From assembly GCF_000813345.1 (NCBI RefSeq), contig NZ_BBQF01000003.1:186001-250000 (forward strand): a stretch of 64,000 bases of DNA, written 5' to 3'. The stretch comes from Sulfurospirillum arsenophilum NBRC 109478. GTDB taxonomy: Bacteria > Campylobacterota > Campylobacteria > Campylobacterales > Sulfurospirillaceae. Made by a program: the position numbers and the translations under genes. The notes under the pieces were generated by a model. That model saw only the letters and a list, made by a program, of their open reading frames with translations, did no database searches and was not told the origin of the DNA. This document shows, piece by piece, positions 1-9,048 of this stretch (position 1 is its first letter; each line of letters opens with the position of its first letter).

Positions 1-455
1 CTGTTTTTGTAGCACTTCTTAGAAGTGTAGGTGTGCCTGCACGTGAGATCTTTGGTATCCGTTTAGGCAGTTCTCGCTACTCGAAAGCATGCGGAAGCAG
101 TGATGAAAAAGGGTTGGCGAAAATCACGGGAGGCGAGCATTGTCGTGCTGAGTTTTACCTTGATGGCGCAGGCTGGGTTCCATGCGATCCTGCCGATGTG
201 GCTAAAGTCATCTTGACCGAGAAAATGACGCTGGGTGATCCACTTGTAAAAGAGGTACGAGAGTATTTCTTCGGCAACTGGGAGATGAACTGGATGGGTT
301 ACAACACAGCGCGTGATTTTGTGTTAACGCCAACACCAGCGCAAAAACCGATCAATATGTTTGGTTACCCGTACGCGGAAGTCGGCGATGAAGTCTTAGA
401 CTATTACGCTCCAGCCGCGTTTGCGTATAGCTTCAACTCTCAAGAAAAACTCTAA
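1..455 (+). CDS. Transglutaminase-like protein, C-terminal part (start lies before the window)
   Basis: The reading frame is open from base 3, so the gene is cut by the window edge. The visible 150 residues contain the second half of a transglutaminase core: VALLRSVGVPAREIFG, then GGEHCRAEFYL, which would hold the catalytic His, and WVPCDPADV, which would hold the Asp. The catalytic Cys is upstream of the window. Such proteins are bacterial transglutaminase/cysteine-protease-like enzymes whose substrates are usually unknown. The gene ends 3 bases before the MerT-like gene, so they may be co-transcribed. Confidence 0.72.
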   Translation, partial: VFVALLRSVGVPAREIFGIRLGSSRYSKACGSSDEKGLAKITGGEHCRAEFYLDGAGWVPCDPADVAKVILTEKMTLGDPLVKEVREYFFGNWEMNWMGYNTARDFVLTPTPAQKPINMFGYPYAEVGDEVLDYYAPAAFAYSFNSQEKL

Positions 456-458
456 CGT

Positions 459-791
459 ATGAAAAAAGAGATTCTAGGTGTCCTAACAGCGCTGTTTTCA
501 GCCTTTGCCGCAACGGCATGTTGTCTGCCTCCTCTGCTGTTTTTACTCTTTGGAATCTCTTTTGGATTTTTAAGTTTCTTAGAAGTCCTCACACCATTTC
601 GTATACCACTCTCCCTTTTATCGCTCTTTGTTTTGTGGCTTTCATGGCGAAGTTACGCTCATCATACCTTTACATGTAATCCTCAAAAGAGAAAGCGTTA
701 TCTTTGGCTTTACTCAATGATTTTAGGGGTAATCCTTGTCGTATTACTTTATCCTGAGTGGGCAAATTTTCTAATAGGAACTAATGAATGA
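459..791 (+). CDS. MerT-like inner-membrane protein
   Basis: A 110-residue protein with about three hydrophobic segments. The first contains ATACCLPPLLF, which resembles the vicinal-cysteine pair of MerT mercury-transport proteins. A second potential metal site is HTFTCNPQ around residue 70. Its stop overlaps the start of the next gene (MerP-like), the usual MerT-MerP arrangement. No mercuric reductase or MerR is visible, so the ion need not be mercury. The window's recurrent palindrome (670-679) falls inside the gene and encodes F-T-C-N. Confidence 0.65.
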   Translation: MKKEILGVLTALFSAFAATACCLPPLLFLLFGISFGFLSFLEVLTPFRIPLSLLSLFVLWLSWRSYAHHTFTCNPQKRKRYLWLYSMILGVILVVLLYPEWANFLIGTNE

Positions 792-1063
792 AAAAATGGT
801 TGATACTCCTTTTGCCTTTAATGCTCTTTGCCAAAGAAGAAGTCGTCATTAAAGTCGCTGAAATGCACTGTCCTTTGTGTACAACAGCGGTCAAAAAAGC
901 ATTGAAAAGTGTTGAGGGTGTTGAGTCATCTAAAGTAACATTAGAGACAAAATTGGCGGTTGTGATTGCTAAAGATGGCATTGAAGATAAGACGTTTTTA
1001 GAAGCGGTGAAAACGACGGGGTATGAGGGTGTGATTGTGTCTCGGCATCATCTTAAAGACTAA
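788..1063 (+). CDS. MerP-like periplasmic heavy-metal-associated protein
   Basis: This 91-residue protein has an N-terminal signal peptide (MKKWLILLLPLMLFAK) followed by one HMA domain with a CxxC motif in MHCPLCTTAVKKALK. HMA proteins of this size bind soft metal ions through the cysteine pair and pass them to a membrane partner. The start overlaps the stop of the MerT-like gene by ATGA, so the two are probably translationally coupled. The ion is unknown. A hairpin terminator follows directly. Confidence 0.75.
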   Translation: MKKWLILLLPLMLFAKEEVVIKVAEMHCPLCTTAVKKALKSVEGVESSKVTLETKLAVVIAKDGIEDKTFLEAVKTTGYEGVIVSRHHLKD

Positions 1064-1090
1064 AGCTCGCCTCTTATGAGGCAGAGCTTT
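1062..1090. terminator. Bidirectional hairpin terminator
   Basis: AAAGCTC-GCCTC and GAGGC-(A)-GAGCTTT pair around a TTAT loop with one bulged A. The hairpin lies between two convergent genes, the MerP-like gene and the DEAD-box helicase. Confidence 0.75.
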
Positions 1091-1104
1091 AGAAGTTTGG
1101 TTGA

Positions 1105-2898
1105 TTAGTCTTTTTTGTAAGCGTTACGAGGAGCGGCTTTTGGAGCGCGACCTGCGTCACTGCGTGGTGCGCTTGGTCTGTCGGCTCTTGGAGCGCGTGG
1201 TGGTCTGCTATCGCCACTGTCACGATTGCCTTTGTATCCGCCGCCTTCGCGTGGAGCTGAACTGCTTCCCTCTTTTGCAAATGGGTTACGACTCTCGCCT
1301 CTGCTGTCACTTCTAGGAATGCCATCGCCTCTTGGAGGACGTGCATCTCTGCTTCCGCCATCACGTGGGTTTGAACCTTTGTAACCACCGCCATCGCGTG
1401 AGCCACTGCTAGAGTTGCCTCTGTATCCACCACCTTCACGTGAGCCGCCAGAGTTTCCTCTATAACCGCCACTGCTTCTGCCGCCAGAATTTCCTCTGTA
1501 ACCGCCACCACTTCTGCCACGGCCACCATCACGCTCTTCGATGTTTTTAACAACATTTTCCAAGGTTTTTTTATCTAAACCGATTTTATCTGGACCGACT
1601 GGTGTGTTTTCTTTCAAAAGATTTGAGAGAAGTTTAAGTGCAATTTGAGACATATCCATCTCTTCTTCTAAAATAGCAAGAAGTTTTGTAGCATTTTCAT
1701 TAAGCTCTGCATTTTTAATATCTTCTGCAATTTTGATCAGTTTGTTCTCTTTGACGTCTCGTAAACTTGGAACAATTCTGTGCTCGATTTTAGAACCAAC
1801 TTTTTTGCCGATTCTTTGCATTGAATGAAATTCGATAGGCGTTACCAATGTAATCGCTGTACCTTTTTTACCCGCACGTCCTGTTCTACCAATACGGTGA
1901 ACATAACTCTCTGGATCAAATGGCATATGGTAGTTGAAAACGTGGCTGATGTCAGCAACATTAAGACCACGCGCTGCAACGTCAGTTGCTACAAGGATCT
2001 CAATTTGTGAACTACGGAACGCTTTAATAACGCTCTCACGTTGATTTTGCTCCATATCACCATGCAAACCTTTTGCTGCATAACCGACTGCCATAAGTTG
2101 TGTTGAAAGACGATCAACCTCTTTTTTGGTACGGCAGAAAACGATGGATTTTTCAGGCTCAAGAGCGTCCAAAAGACGAATCATCGCATCATCTCTCTCA
2201 TACTCGTTGATAACATAGTAAAGTTGTTCGATGTCTTCATTGGTTGTGTGATCTTTTGGTGTGACACTAACAAATTTTGGCTCATTAAGAATTTTACTTG
2301 CAAGACGTTTGATAGGATCAGGCATTGTTGCTGAGAAAAGAAGGGTTTGACGCTCTTTTGGAAGGTAGGTAAAGATCTCTTCGATGTCTTCTAAGAAGCC
2401 CATATCAAGCATCTCATCGGCTTCGTCTAAAACAACCATTTTAGGTGAAAAGCCTGGAAGTCTACCATTTTTAAGAAGGTCTAACATACGACCCGGTGTT
2501 GCAACAATAACGCTAGCACCTTTTTCGATAAGACCAATTTGACGTGAATAAGAGCTACCACCGTAAATAGTTACAGTTTTAACGCCACGAAAACGTCCTA
2601 ATGAGTAAAGCTCATCGCTGACTTGCGTTGCAAGTTCACGTGTTGGTGTAATGACTAAAAGTTGTACTTTATTAAGGTGTGGATCGATCATACTCATTGT
2701 AGAAAGACCAAATGCAGCTGTTTTACCTGTACCAGTTTGTGCTTGCGCAACGATGTCGTTACCTGCTAGTACTAAAGGGATTGATTCTGCTTGTACGGGG
2801 CTTGGTTCTGTAAAGCCAGCTTCTACGACAGCTTTAAGGATCTCTGGGTGTAAGCCAAACGATTCAAATGTGGGTGTTGTGTGTGTGTTGTTTTCCAT
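1105..2898 (-). CDS. DEAD-box ATP-dependent RNA helicase with RGG-rich tail
   Basis: All DEAD-box motifs are present: AQTGTGKT (residues 53-60), PTRELA (85-90), TPGR, DEAD (158-161), SAT (189-191) and HRIGRTGRAG. The C-terminal 140 or so residues are low complexity, with repeated RGG/GYRGN and then RAPRADRP-type stretches, typical of RNA-binding tails in CsdA/DeaD/RhlE-type helicases. An upstream in-frame ATG would add 19 residues (616 aa), but MENNTHTTPTF (2898) fits the family N-terminus. It probably unwinds structured RNA in ribosome assembly or mRNA decay. The leader upstream contains a strong hairpin. Confidence 0.9.
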   Translation of the reverse strand: MENNTHTTPTFESFGLHPEILKAVVEAGFTEPSPVQAESIPLVLAGNDIVAQAQTGTGKTAAFGLSTMSMIDPHLNKVQLLVITPTRELATQVSDELYSLGRFRGVKTVTIYGGSSYSRQIGLIEKGASVIVATPGRMLDLLKNGRLPGFSPKMVVLDEADEMLDMGFLEDIEEIFTYLPKERQTLLFSATMPDPIKRLASKILNEPKFVSVTPKDHTTNEDIEQLYYVINEYERDDAMIRLLDALEPEKSIVFCRTKKEVDRLSTQLMAVGYAAKGLHGDMEQNQRESVIKAFRSSQIEILVATDVAARGLNVADISHVFNYHMPFDPESYVHRIGRTGRAGKKGTAITLVTPIEFHSMQRIGKKVGSKIEHRIVPSLRDVKENKLIKIAEDIKNAELNENATKLLAILEEEMDMSQIALKLLSNLLKENTPVGPDKIGLDKKTLENVVKNIEERDGGRGRSGGGYRGNSGGRSSGGYRGNSGGSREGGGYRGNSSSGSRDGGGYKGSNPRDGGSRDARPPRGDGIPRSDSRGESRNPFAKEGSSSAPREGGGYKGNRDSGDSRPPRAPRADRPSAPRSDAGRAPKAAPRNAYKKD

Positions 2899-3287
2899 GT
2901 ATTTTCCATGTTTTTGATTTTTCCAAAACAATACTAACGTGCGGATAAGGCACAAAACTCATGTACATAAAAATTTTAATGGGGAATAACCCGTCAATAT
3001 CGTATGCAAAAACCTACATACTCACTGAGGATTTCTCAAATCTGGTAGGTTTTAGGTGAAGTTCTTTTTTAATGAAGCTCTGAAATTGTGGTCATTATAG
3101 TGGAATTAGTTTAAAATAATATTAAGGTTTTGAAGTGGTTTGCCTTTTGCATGTAAAGGATACGTGGAAGATGTGCCATAAAAATAGGCAATAAATGCAG
3201 GTTTTCACTCTTTTTTATAAAAATCCAAGATAGGTTAAAGTACACTAAAAACTAAAATAAAATCATACCGCTAAAGGCTAGAGTATT
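2899..3287. promoter_or_regulatory. 389-base divergent intergenic region with structured deaD leader
   Basis: No gene fits here. On the minus strand a perfect TATAAT (3099-3094) predicts a transcript start near 3087, giving the helicase an approximately 190-base 5' leader. Inside it, AAAACCTAC (3009-3017) pairs with GTAGGTTTT (3045-3053), with a small inner TGAG/CTCA stem, and on the minus strand the hairpin is followed by a run of T. The region also has to hold the promoter for the forward polyene block. Confidence 0.5.
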
Positions 3288-3539
3288 ATGGTGCAAATGC
3301 AAACATTAAAAGAGATATTGATTAAGAATTTAAAGCTAGAAGATATGACACCAGAGGACATAGACGACACAATGCCTCTTTTTGGTGAAGATGGCTTGGG
3401 ACTTGATTCGGTGGATTCTATAGAGCTTGTATTAACGGTTGACAAAGAGTTTGGCGTCAAAATTGCAGACTCTAAAGAGTATGAAAAAATATTTGCGAAT
3501 GTTCAAAGTTTATTAGACTTTATCAATGCCCAAAAATAG
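3288..3539 (+). CDS. Acyl carrier protein of the polyene/resorcinol locus (ACP 1)
   Basis: An 83-residue acidic helical protein with the phosphopantetheine attachment motif GLGLDSVDSIEL (Ser at about residue 44). It would carry starter or growing acyl chains for the ketosynthase directly downstream, whose start overlaps its stop. A second ACP lies at 13230-13499, so the locus has two carriers, as is usual for aryl-polyene clusters. No phosphopantetheinyl transferase is in the window; the holo form must depend on a gene elsewhere. Confidence 0.88.
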   Translation: MVQMQTLKEILIKNLKLEDMTPEDIDDTMPLFGEDGLGLDSVDSIELVLTVDKEFGVKIADSKEYEKIFANVQSLLDFINAQK

Positions 3540-4635
3540 TGTTTTTATAAATGGTTTTGAGTCGGTTTGTTGTGCAGGAGAGAGTTGTGAAGAACTTTTT
3601 GAAGCAATTTGTACACATCAAAGTGGTATTAAAACTTTCAGTGAATTCATTTCTGACAAACAGATTGCTTTAGGCAAAATCGAGAAACCTTTTTCCATCG
3701 AAGCACTTTTAGGGCTTACATGTAAAAAAGTTTTAGAGCAGAGCAATCTTGAAAATTTTGAGAATACACTCCTTGTTGTCGGCTCTTCCGTGGGTGGGAT
3801 GCAAACAACGGAGAGCATTTTTTTAAGAGATCATCATTATAAAAACATCAATCCCAAACTCCACGCGATTGATACCATCGCACACATCCTTTCTCAGAAA
3901 TTTTCGCTCAAAGATGACATCTCTTTTTCAACCGCTTGTACATCTAGTGCCAATGCTTTGGGCTATGCGTACGAGATGATCGCTAAAGGCGTTTATGAAA
4001 ATGTTTTAGTGGTGGGTTTTGATACGCTCTCTTTAACGACCATACGAGGTTTTGACGCGCTTGGTGTACTGAGTTCTCGCCCGTGCCAACCATTTGATGT
4101 GAATCGAGATGGCATGAATGTGGCGGAAGGCATCGCTGTTTTATTGCTTCAACATCAGCCTCAAAAAGAGAGCATTGAGCTCATGGGGGTTGGGTACAGC
4201 TCCGACGCGCATCACATGGCACATCCAAGTCCTGATGGTGCAGGTGCGCTTTGTGCGATGCAAAAAGCACTGAAATGTGCCAATGTTGAGTCTTGCGATG
4301 TGGGTTACATTAACGCCCATGGTACGGGCACGACCGCCAATGATGCGAGTGAAGCCAATGCCATTGAAGCGCTTTTTGGAAGCAGTGTGAATGTGAGTTC
4401 GACCAAATCCATTACGGGACATACGCTGGGGGCTGCTGGAGCGCTTGAAGCGATCATTTGTGTTATGGCGCTTCAAAAGCAGATGATTCCTCCTAACACA
4501 CATTTAGTTGAACCCGAAAATAAAACGCTTAATTTTGTAAAGGTTGCCAAAGCGCACACCTTTCGTTATGCCCTAAGCAATTCACTCGCTTTTGGTGGCA
4601 ATAATACCTCACTTCTTTTTGGATTACCCCAATGA
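3526..4635 (+). CDS. Beta-ketoacyl-ACP synthase (KS 1), catalytically complete
   Basis: A 369-residue FabF-like ketosynthase. The Cys-His-His set is visible: Cys138 in STACTSS, His265 in NAHGTGTT and His299 in ITGHTLGAAG. It condenses malonyl-ACP with an acyl-ACP. The neighbouring gene encodes a ketosynthase-like protein without these residues, so the two are expected to form a KS/chain-length-factor heterodimer as in aryl-polyene assembly. The start overlaps the ACP end by 14 bases and the stop overlaps the next start by 4. Confidence 0.9.
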   Translation: MPKNSVFINGFESVCCAGESCEELFEAICTHQSGIKTFSEFISDKQIALGKIEKPFSIEALLGLTCKKVLEQSNLENFENTLLVVGSSVGGMQTTESIFLRDHHYKNINPKLHAIDTIAHILSQKFSLKDDISFSTACTSSANALGYAYEMIAKGVYENVLVVGFDTLSLTTIRGFDALGVLSSRPCQPFDVNRDGMNVAEGIAVLLLQHQPQKESIELMGVGYSSDAHHMAHPSPDGAGALCAMQKALKCANVESCDVGYINAHGTGTTANDASEANAIEALFGSSVNVSSTKSITGHTLGAAGALEAIICVMALQKQMIPPNTHLVEPENKTLNFVKVAKAHTFRYALSNSLAFGGNNTSLLFGLPQ

Positions 4636-5276
4636 AGGTTAATTTAGAGATTTTAAGCAATGCTTATCTGCTAAGTGAAAAAAGCATAGAACTTCCTCGC
4701 ATTAAAGAGTTAGTACCTCAGATGATGGTGCGCCGCCGCCTTACCAAAGCGGCGAAAATTGCCGTAGAACTTCTTAACAGTGTGGAGCATTTTGAGGGTG
4801 GTCGCATTCTCTGTGGGAGCGCTTTTGGCGAGCTTGAAACGACAGCGAATATTTTAAATGCCATTAAAGATGAACAACCTCTTAGCCCCACCGATTTTCA
4901 AAATTCGGTTTACAATACCGCTGTTTCGTACCTCTCCATTTTGTACCATAACCACAATGAGATTTTGACCATCTCTAGTGGTGACAAAACGTCATTGAAT
5001 GTTCTTAAAGCGGGAGCACTGAAAGCGTTGGATGGCGATGTGTTGCTTCTTTTGTGTTTTGAAACGCTGGATATACCAAACATCGAACAGGTCAATCATT
5101 GCATTAAGTATCTTGAAAGTGGCGTGGCGTTGGTCGTGCGTGTAACCGAAGAGAAAGCAACTCTAAAGCTTGAAAAAAGCGAGCTTGCGGGTGTTCCAAA
5201 CTCCATAAGTGAGATGTTACATGTAGCTCAGAATGCACCCAAACTTGCGCGCGCTATTGTCGAAGTGAACCTATGA
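4632..5276 (+). CDS. Ketosynthase-like chain-length factor (CLF 1)
   Basis: A 214-residue protein resembling the N-terminal ketosynthase-like domain found in aryl-polyene clusters. MVRRRLTKAAKIAVELL, GSAFGELETT and LSPTDFQNSVYNTAVSYL are typical. The position normally holding the active Cys reads TISSGDKT, so no condensing activity is expected. It probably pairs with KS 1 and sets polyene length. The gene overlaps KS 1 and the dehydratase gene by 4 bases each. Confidence 0.78.
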   Translation: MKVNLEILSNAYLLSEKSIELPRIKELVPQMMVRRRLTKAAKIAVELLNSVEHFEGGRILCGSAFGELETTANILNAIKDEQPLSPTDFQNSVYNTAVSYLSILYHNHNEILTISSGDKTSLNVLKAGALKALDGDVLLLLCFETLDIPNIEQVNHCIKYLESGVALVVRVTEEKATLKLEKSELAGVPNSISEMLHVAQNAPKLARAIVEVNL

Positions 5277-5635
5277 ATTTACCGCATCTTCCACCCATTC
5301 GTTTTGCCAAAGAGATTCTTACATTTAAAGACAAACGCGCTTCCGTGTTGTGTGAATTTCCATGCTTGTCAACACTTCCTATGCTCACAGAAGCCGCCGC
5401 TCAAGCCTCGTCAGCCTTTGCAAAATCTGACACGCCCCAAAACGGCTTTTTAGTTTTGATCAAAGATGTTGTTTTACATGTAAAGGTGCAGAGCTTGACG
5501 TGCGTCATCATGGTAGAAGAGCGTTTATCGCTTGGGAATTCGAGTGAGTTTTATTTTGAAGTGTTTGAAAAAGAGGGTGGTGTAATGTACGCCAATGGAT
5601 CGCTGATGATCGTGCTTGAAGAGCGTGGTGCATGA
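5273..5635 (+). CDS. Hot-dog-fold 3-hydroxyacyl-ACP dehydratase-like protein
   Basis: A 120-residue protein starting LPPIRFAKEILTF, like the small hot-dog proteins in aryl-polyene clusters that dehydrate 3-hydroxyacyl-ACP to the enoyl form. TEAAAQASSAF matches the central helix. Sequence identity to canonical FabZ is low by eye, so activity is inferred from size, fold-like pattern and context. A second dehydratase-like gene is at 24854-25168. The recurrent palindrome (5474-5483) encodes the L-H-V in VVLHVKVQSL. Confidence 0.65.
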   Translation: MNLPHLPPIRFAKEILTFKDKRASVLCEFPCLSTLPMLTEAAAQASSAFAKSDTPQNGFLVLIKDVVLHVKVQSLTCVIMVEERLSLGNSSEFYFEVFEKEGGVMYANGSLMIVLEERGA

Positions 5636-6951
5636 AGATTTTTGTATTTATCTTGACTTTCTTTCTAGGGCTTCATGCGGAAGCGTTACGTGGAACGTTT
5701 ATTACCGAGCCTATTTTTAAAGCTTCTGTTTACATGCAAACCATAGGCAATCCCGAAAATCCAGCCATTGTGCTGGTGCATGGATTGGGTGATGAGGCTT
5801 CTACGATTTGGGAAAGCAGTATTGAACTGTTAAAAAATGACTATTTTGTGGTGACCTTTGATCTTCCTGGTTTTGGGCAATCCAGTAAGGCAAATGAACT
5901 CTATTCTCCCCAAAATTACGCTAAGTTTATTCATTATGTTGCTCAAACGTATGTTAAAAAACCGTTTCATCTCGTTGGTCATTCCATGGGTGGGGCGATT
6001 GCGCTGAAGTATACCAGTATGTATCCTTCTGATGTGGCGAGTTTAGTGCTGGTGGATGCGGCTGGTATCTTGCATCGGTCTGAGTACAATAACTTTTTAG
6101 TGCAAAGTGGTGTGAATGCTTTTTTTGATGAGCAAAATGGCTTGATACAAGGTCTTCAAACGCAAAAGGTAAACTCTTTTATCGATAAAATAGCAGAGAA
6201 GATTGATCGAAAAATGTCTTTGGATATGGGCGTCGTGCTTGCGAGTGAAGATTTAAGAAGCACAATTCTTGGAGGCATGCCTCATAGCATCGCCGCGGTT
6301 GCGTTGGTCGAGGAGAATTTTAATGGAATTCCTCAAAAGGTTGGTGCGAGGACGACGATTATTTGGGGGGAAACAGACACGGTCGCTCCTGTAGAAACGG
6401 GCTATGTGCTTCATAAACTAATGCCTAATTCTTCATTCAAAATACTTCCTAATACGGGTCATGTACCGATGTTGACACGTGAAGAGGCTTTTTCTCACAT
6501 GCTGTTGACGCATCTTTTAAACCAAGAGGGCATCATTCGCCCCGTTCAGCCAAAAAATACGCAAAGTTATAGTGTTAAGATTAAAGATATGAGCGATAAA
6601 GTTTATACGGGCAGAATTGAGAGTATGAGTATTCGCAATTCTCAAAAAATCATCATTAAAGATGCGGTGATTGAAGAACTAGTGGTTTTAAACTCGGATG
6701 TCGAGATTATCAATAGTACCATTAAAGCGGGGAAAGCAGTGGCAATAACGGCTCAAAATGCCAAAATTTCCATTGTCGCAAGTGATGTTTTTGGTAAAAC
6801 AAAACTGCAAAATACAAAATTGCATCTTTTGGGCATCACCATGGATGTTCTTGGAAAACCCATCGAAGCGCTCTCAACCTCAATGGTTTACTTCTCTTTG
6901 TGTCAAATTAATAACAAATTGATTCATGGAAAAGAGATTTTGGGAAATTAA
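5632..6951 (+). CDS. Exported alpha/beta hydrolase with a C-terminal beta-rich extension
   Basis: This 439-residue protein has a signal peptide (MKIFVFILTFFLGLHAEA), then an alpha/beta-hydrolase domain with the nucleophile elbow GHSMGG (Ser118), WGETDTVAP (Asp250) and NTGHVPM (His278) as the probable triad. Residues from about 300 to the end are a Val/Ile-rich repetitive stretch that looks beta-helical and is not part of standard hydrolases. Within the polyene locus it could cleave or transfer an ester of the finished lipid in the periplasm; this is inference. Confidence 0.75.
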   Translation: MKIFVFILTFFLGLHAEALRGTFITEPIFKASVYMQTIGNPENPAIVLVHGLGDEASTIWESSIELLKNDYFVVTFDLPGFGQSSKANELYSPQNYAKFIHYVAQTYVKKPFHLVGHSMGGAIALKYTSMYPSDVASLVLVDAAGILHRSEYNNFLVQSGVNAFFDEQNGLIQGLQTQKVNSFIDKIAEKIDRKMSLDMGVVLASEDLRSTILGGMPHSIAAVALVEENFNGIPQKVGARTTIIWGETDTVAPVETGYVLHKLMPNSSFKILPNTGHVPMLTREEAFSHMLLTHLLNQEGIIRPVQPKNTQSYSVKIKDMSDKVYTGRIESMSIRNSQKIIIKDAVIEELVVLNSDVEIINSTIKAGKAVAITAQNAKISIVASDVFGKTKLQNTKLHLLGITMDVLGKPIEALSTSMVYFSLCQINNKLIHGKEILGN

Positions 6952-6962
6952 AGGATAAAACA

Positions 6963-7916
6963 GTGAAAAAAGTACTTGTTATTTCGTATTCCCAAACAGG
7001 ACAATTAACACGATTGGTCGAAAACGTGACACGACCTTTCATGAGCGAGCCTACTATAGAAGTGACGTGGCGAGAGATAAAACCTAAAAAACCTTACCCC
7101 TTTCCATGGCAATTTATGACGTTTATGGACACCTTTCCTGAGTCTGTTTATCTTGACCCTTGTGAGCTTGAAAACTTTGAGGCTGATACAAATGAGTACG
7201 ATTTGGTCATTTTGGCGTATCAAGTTTGGTTTTTATCGCCCTCCATTCCTATCACGTCGTTTTTAAAATCAGACTACGCCAAAGAAAAACTAAAAAACAA
7301 ACCCATCATAACGCTTATTGGTTGTCGCAATATGTGGATTATGGCACAAGAAAAGGTGAAAACTTTGCTTGGGAACATTGGTGCAAAGCTGATTGATAAC
7401 ATCGTTTTGGTCGATCAAGGAAGCTCTTTAGCGACTTTTATCACGACGCCTCGGTGGATGATGAGTGGTAAAAAAGATGCTTTGTGGGGTATTTTCCCCA
7501 AAGCGGGCATTAGCGAAGAAGCCTTACGTTCTGCTTCACGGTTTGGTTATGCCATCAAGCAAGCATTAGCGAATGATGAAGAGAAAAAAGGTGTGAGCCT
7601 GTGTCATGGCTTGGGTGCGGTGAGTGTGGATGAAAAGCTGATCAAAAGTGAAAAGATCGGTACGAAAAGCTTCCATATTTGGGGTAAATTGATTCGAAAA
7701 TGCTCCAAACAAGGAGAGCTAAAACGAAAACTTTTTATAATGCTTTACACGATTTTTTTAGTGTGCATTATTATAACGGTTGTGCCTCTTAATATGCTCA
7801 TCCAAACACTTTACCGCAAACTCAACAAAGAAGAAGTTTTGAAACAAAAAGCGTTGTACGAATTACCCTCAGGGAGTGGCACAGAACGTATGAAGGAATT
7901 TTCAAGCTATGAATAA
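6963..7916 (+). CDS. darA: DarA-like dialkylresorcinol-forming enzyme (flavodoxin-like)
   Basis: The 317-residue protein opens with a flavodoxin-like phosphate-binding segment, VLVISYSQTGQLTRLVE, and continues with blocks recalling the DarA family of dialkylresorcinol clusters (YPFPWQFMTFMDTFPE, YQVWFLSPSIP, CRNMWIMAQE). Family knowledge: DarA works with the KAS III-like DarB to make 2,5-dialkylresorcinols, probably as aromatase. A C-terminal membrane segment around residues 258-282 is visible. The next gene, a DarB homologue, overlaps by 8 bases. Assignment is by remembered family pattern plus context. Confidence 0.75.
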   Translation: MKKVLVISYSQTGQLTRLVENVTRPFMSEPTIEVTWREIKPKKPYPFPWQFMTFMDTFPESVYLDPCELENFEADTNEYDLVILAYQVWFLSPSIPITSFLKSDYAKEKLKNKPIITLIGCRNMWIMAQEKVKTLLGNIGAKLIDNIVLVDQGSSLATFITTPRWMMSGKKDALWGIFPKAGISEEALRSASRFGYAIKQALANDEEKKGVSLCHGLGAVSVDEKLIKSEKIGTKSFHIWGKLIRKCSKQGELKRKLFIMLYTIFLVCIIITVVPLNMLIQTLYRKLNKEEVLKQKALYELPSGSGTERMKEFSSYE

Positions 7917-9048
7917 TATCTATATCAACGACATCCAAACATTTATGCCCAATGCTCCTGTCTCCAACGACGAAATGGAGGAGTATTTAGGCTATATCGG
8001 TGGTAAAAAATCCAAAGCGAAAAACATAGTTCTAAGAAGCAATGGCATCAAACAGCGCTACTATGTGCTGGAAAAAGGAACCGAAAAACCTCTTTTCTCC
8101 AATGCGCAGATTACAGCCAATGCCATTAAAAAACTTGAAAACAGTACGTTTAAACTAGGTGAAGTCGAGTGTTTGTCGTGTGGTACAACTACGCCTGACC
8201 AACTTATGCCAAACCATACCTTGATGGTGCAAGGTGAGCTTGGCATCTCTGAGATAGAAACACTCAGTGCTTCTGGCATCTGTTTAAGCGGCGTGAATGC
8301 GCTCAAATACCTTTACTACGGTATCAAAAGCGGTGAGCTAAGTAACGGCATCGCGACAGGTTCCGAAGTCGTTTCGGTCCTCTTAAGTGCTAAAAATTTT
8401 GAAGAGGAGTCCAAGCAGTGGGAGTTGTTGGAGAAAAATCCTTCATTAGCGTTTGAAAAAGATTTTTTACGCTGGATGCTCTCTGATGGTGCTGGGGCGA
8501 TGTTGCTTCAAGATAAACCTAACAGCGACAGACTCTCTTTGAAAATCGAGTGGATCGATGTGCTCTCCTATGCGGGAGAAATGCCAACGTGTATGTACAG
8601 CGGTTGCGAGATGGTTGATGGTAAAGCGGTTGGTTGGAGAGGTTATTCGCAACATGAGATCATGGAAAAATCGCTTTTGAGCATCGCCCAAGATGTGAAA
8701 CTGCTCAACGACAACATCGTTGAATACACCGTTGTCAAGCCACTTCGAAAGATTTTAGCGAAGCGTTGCATCACCCCTGAGGTGGTTGATTATTTCTTGC
8801 CGCATTACTCTTCGCAGTTTTTTAAAGACAAACTCTATGTAGGCTTAGTAGAAGTTGGTTTGGAAATTCCTTATGAGAAGTGGTTTACGAACCTGACGAA
8901 GTGTGGAAATACAGGCTCTGCGTCTATCTACATCATGCTTGAAGAGCTTTTCCACTCGGGCAAGCTTAGAAAAGGCGAGAAAATTCTCTGCTACATTCCT
9001 GAGAGCGGACGTTTTTCAACCGCGTTTATGTTGCTTGAGGTTGTGTGA
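7909..9048 (+). CDS. darB: DarB-like KAS III ketosynthase
   Basis: A 379-residue KAS III-type synthase with Cys125 in SASGICLSG, His299 in LPHYSS and Asn334 in KCGNTGSAS forming the Cys-His-Asn triad. Family knowledge: DarB condenses a beta-ketoacyl thioester with an alpha,beta-unsaturated acyl thioester to build the resorcinol ring. It overlaps the DarA-like gene, and the combination inside an aryl-polyene locus points to a flexirubin-type product in which a polyene acid is esterified to a dialkylresorcinol. Confidence 0.82.
   Translation: MNNIYINDIQTFMPNAPVSNDEMEEYLGYIGGKKSKAKNIVLRSNGIKQRYYVLEKGTEKPLFSNAQITANAIKKLENSTFKLGEVECLSCGTTTPDQLMPNHTLMVQGELGISEIETLSASGICLSGVNALKYLYYGIKSGELSNGIATGSEVVSVLLSAKNFEEESKQWELLEKNPSLAFEKDFLRWMLSDGAGAMLLQDKPNSDRLSLKIEWIDVLSYAGEMPTCMYSGCEMVDGKAVGWRGYSQHEIMEKSLLSIAQDVKLLNDNIVEYTVVKPLRKILAKRCITPEVVDYFLPHYSSQFFKDKLYVGLVEVGLEIPYEKWFTNLTKCGNTGSASIYIMLEELFHSGKLRKGEKILCYIPESGRFSTAFMLLEVV

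Noticed and set aside
1089-1556. Reverse-strand 155-codon ORF rich in Ala/Val
   Set aside because: It is the out-of-frame shadow of the RGG repeats of the helicase gene.
1105-1560. CRISPR-like or tandem DNA repeats
   Set aside because: The repeats are the codons of the RGG-rich helicase tail, of irregular length, without spacers.
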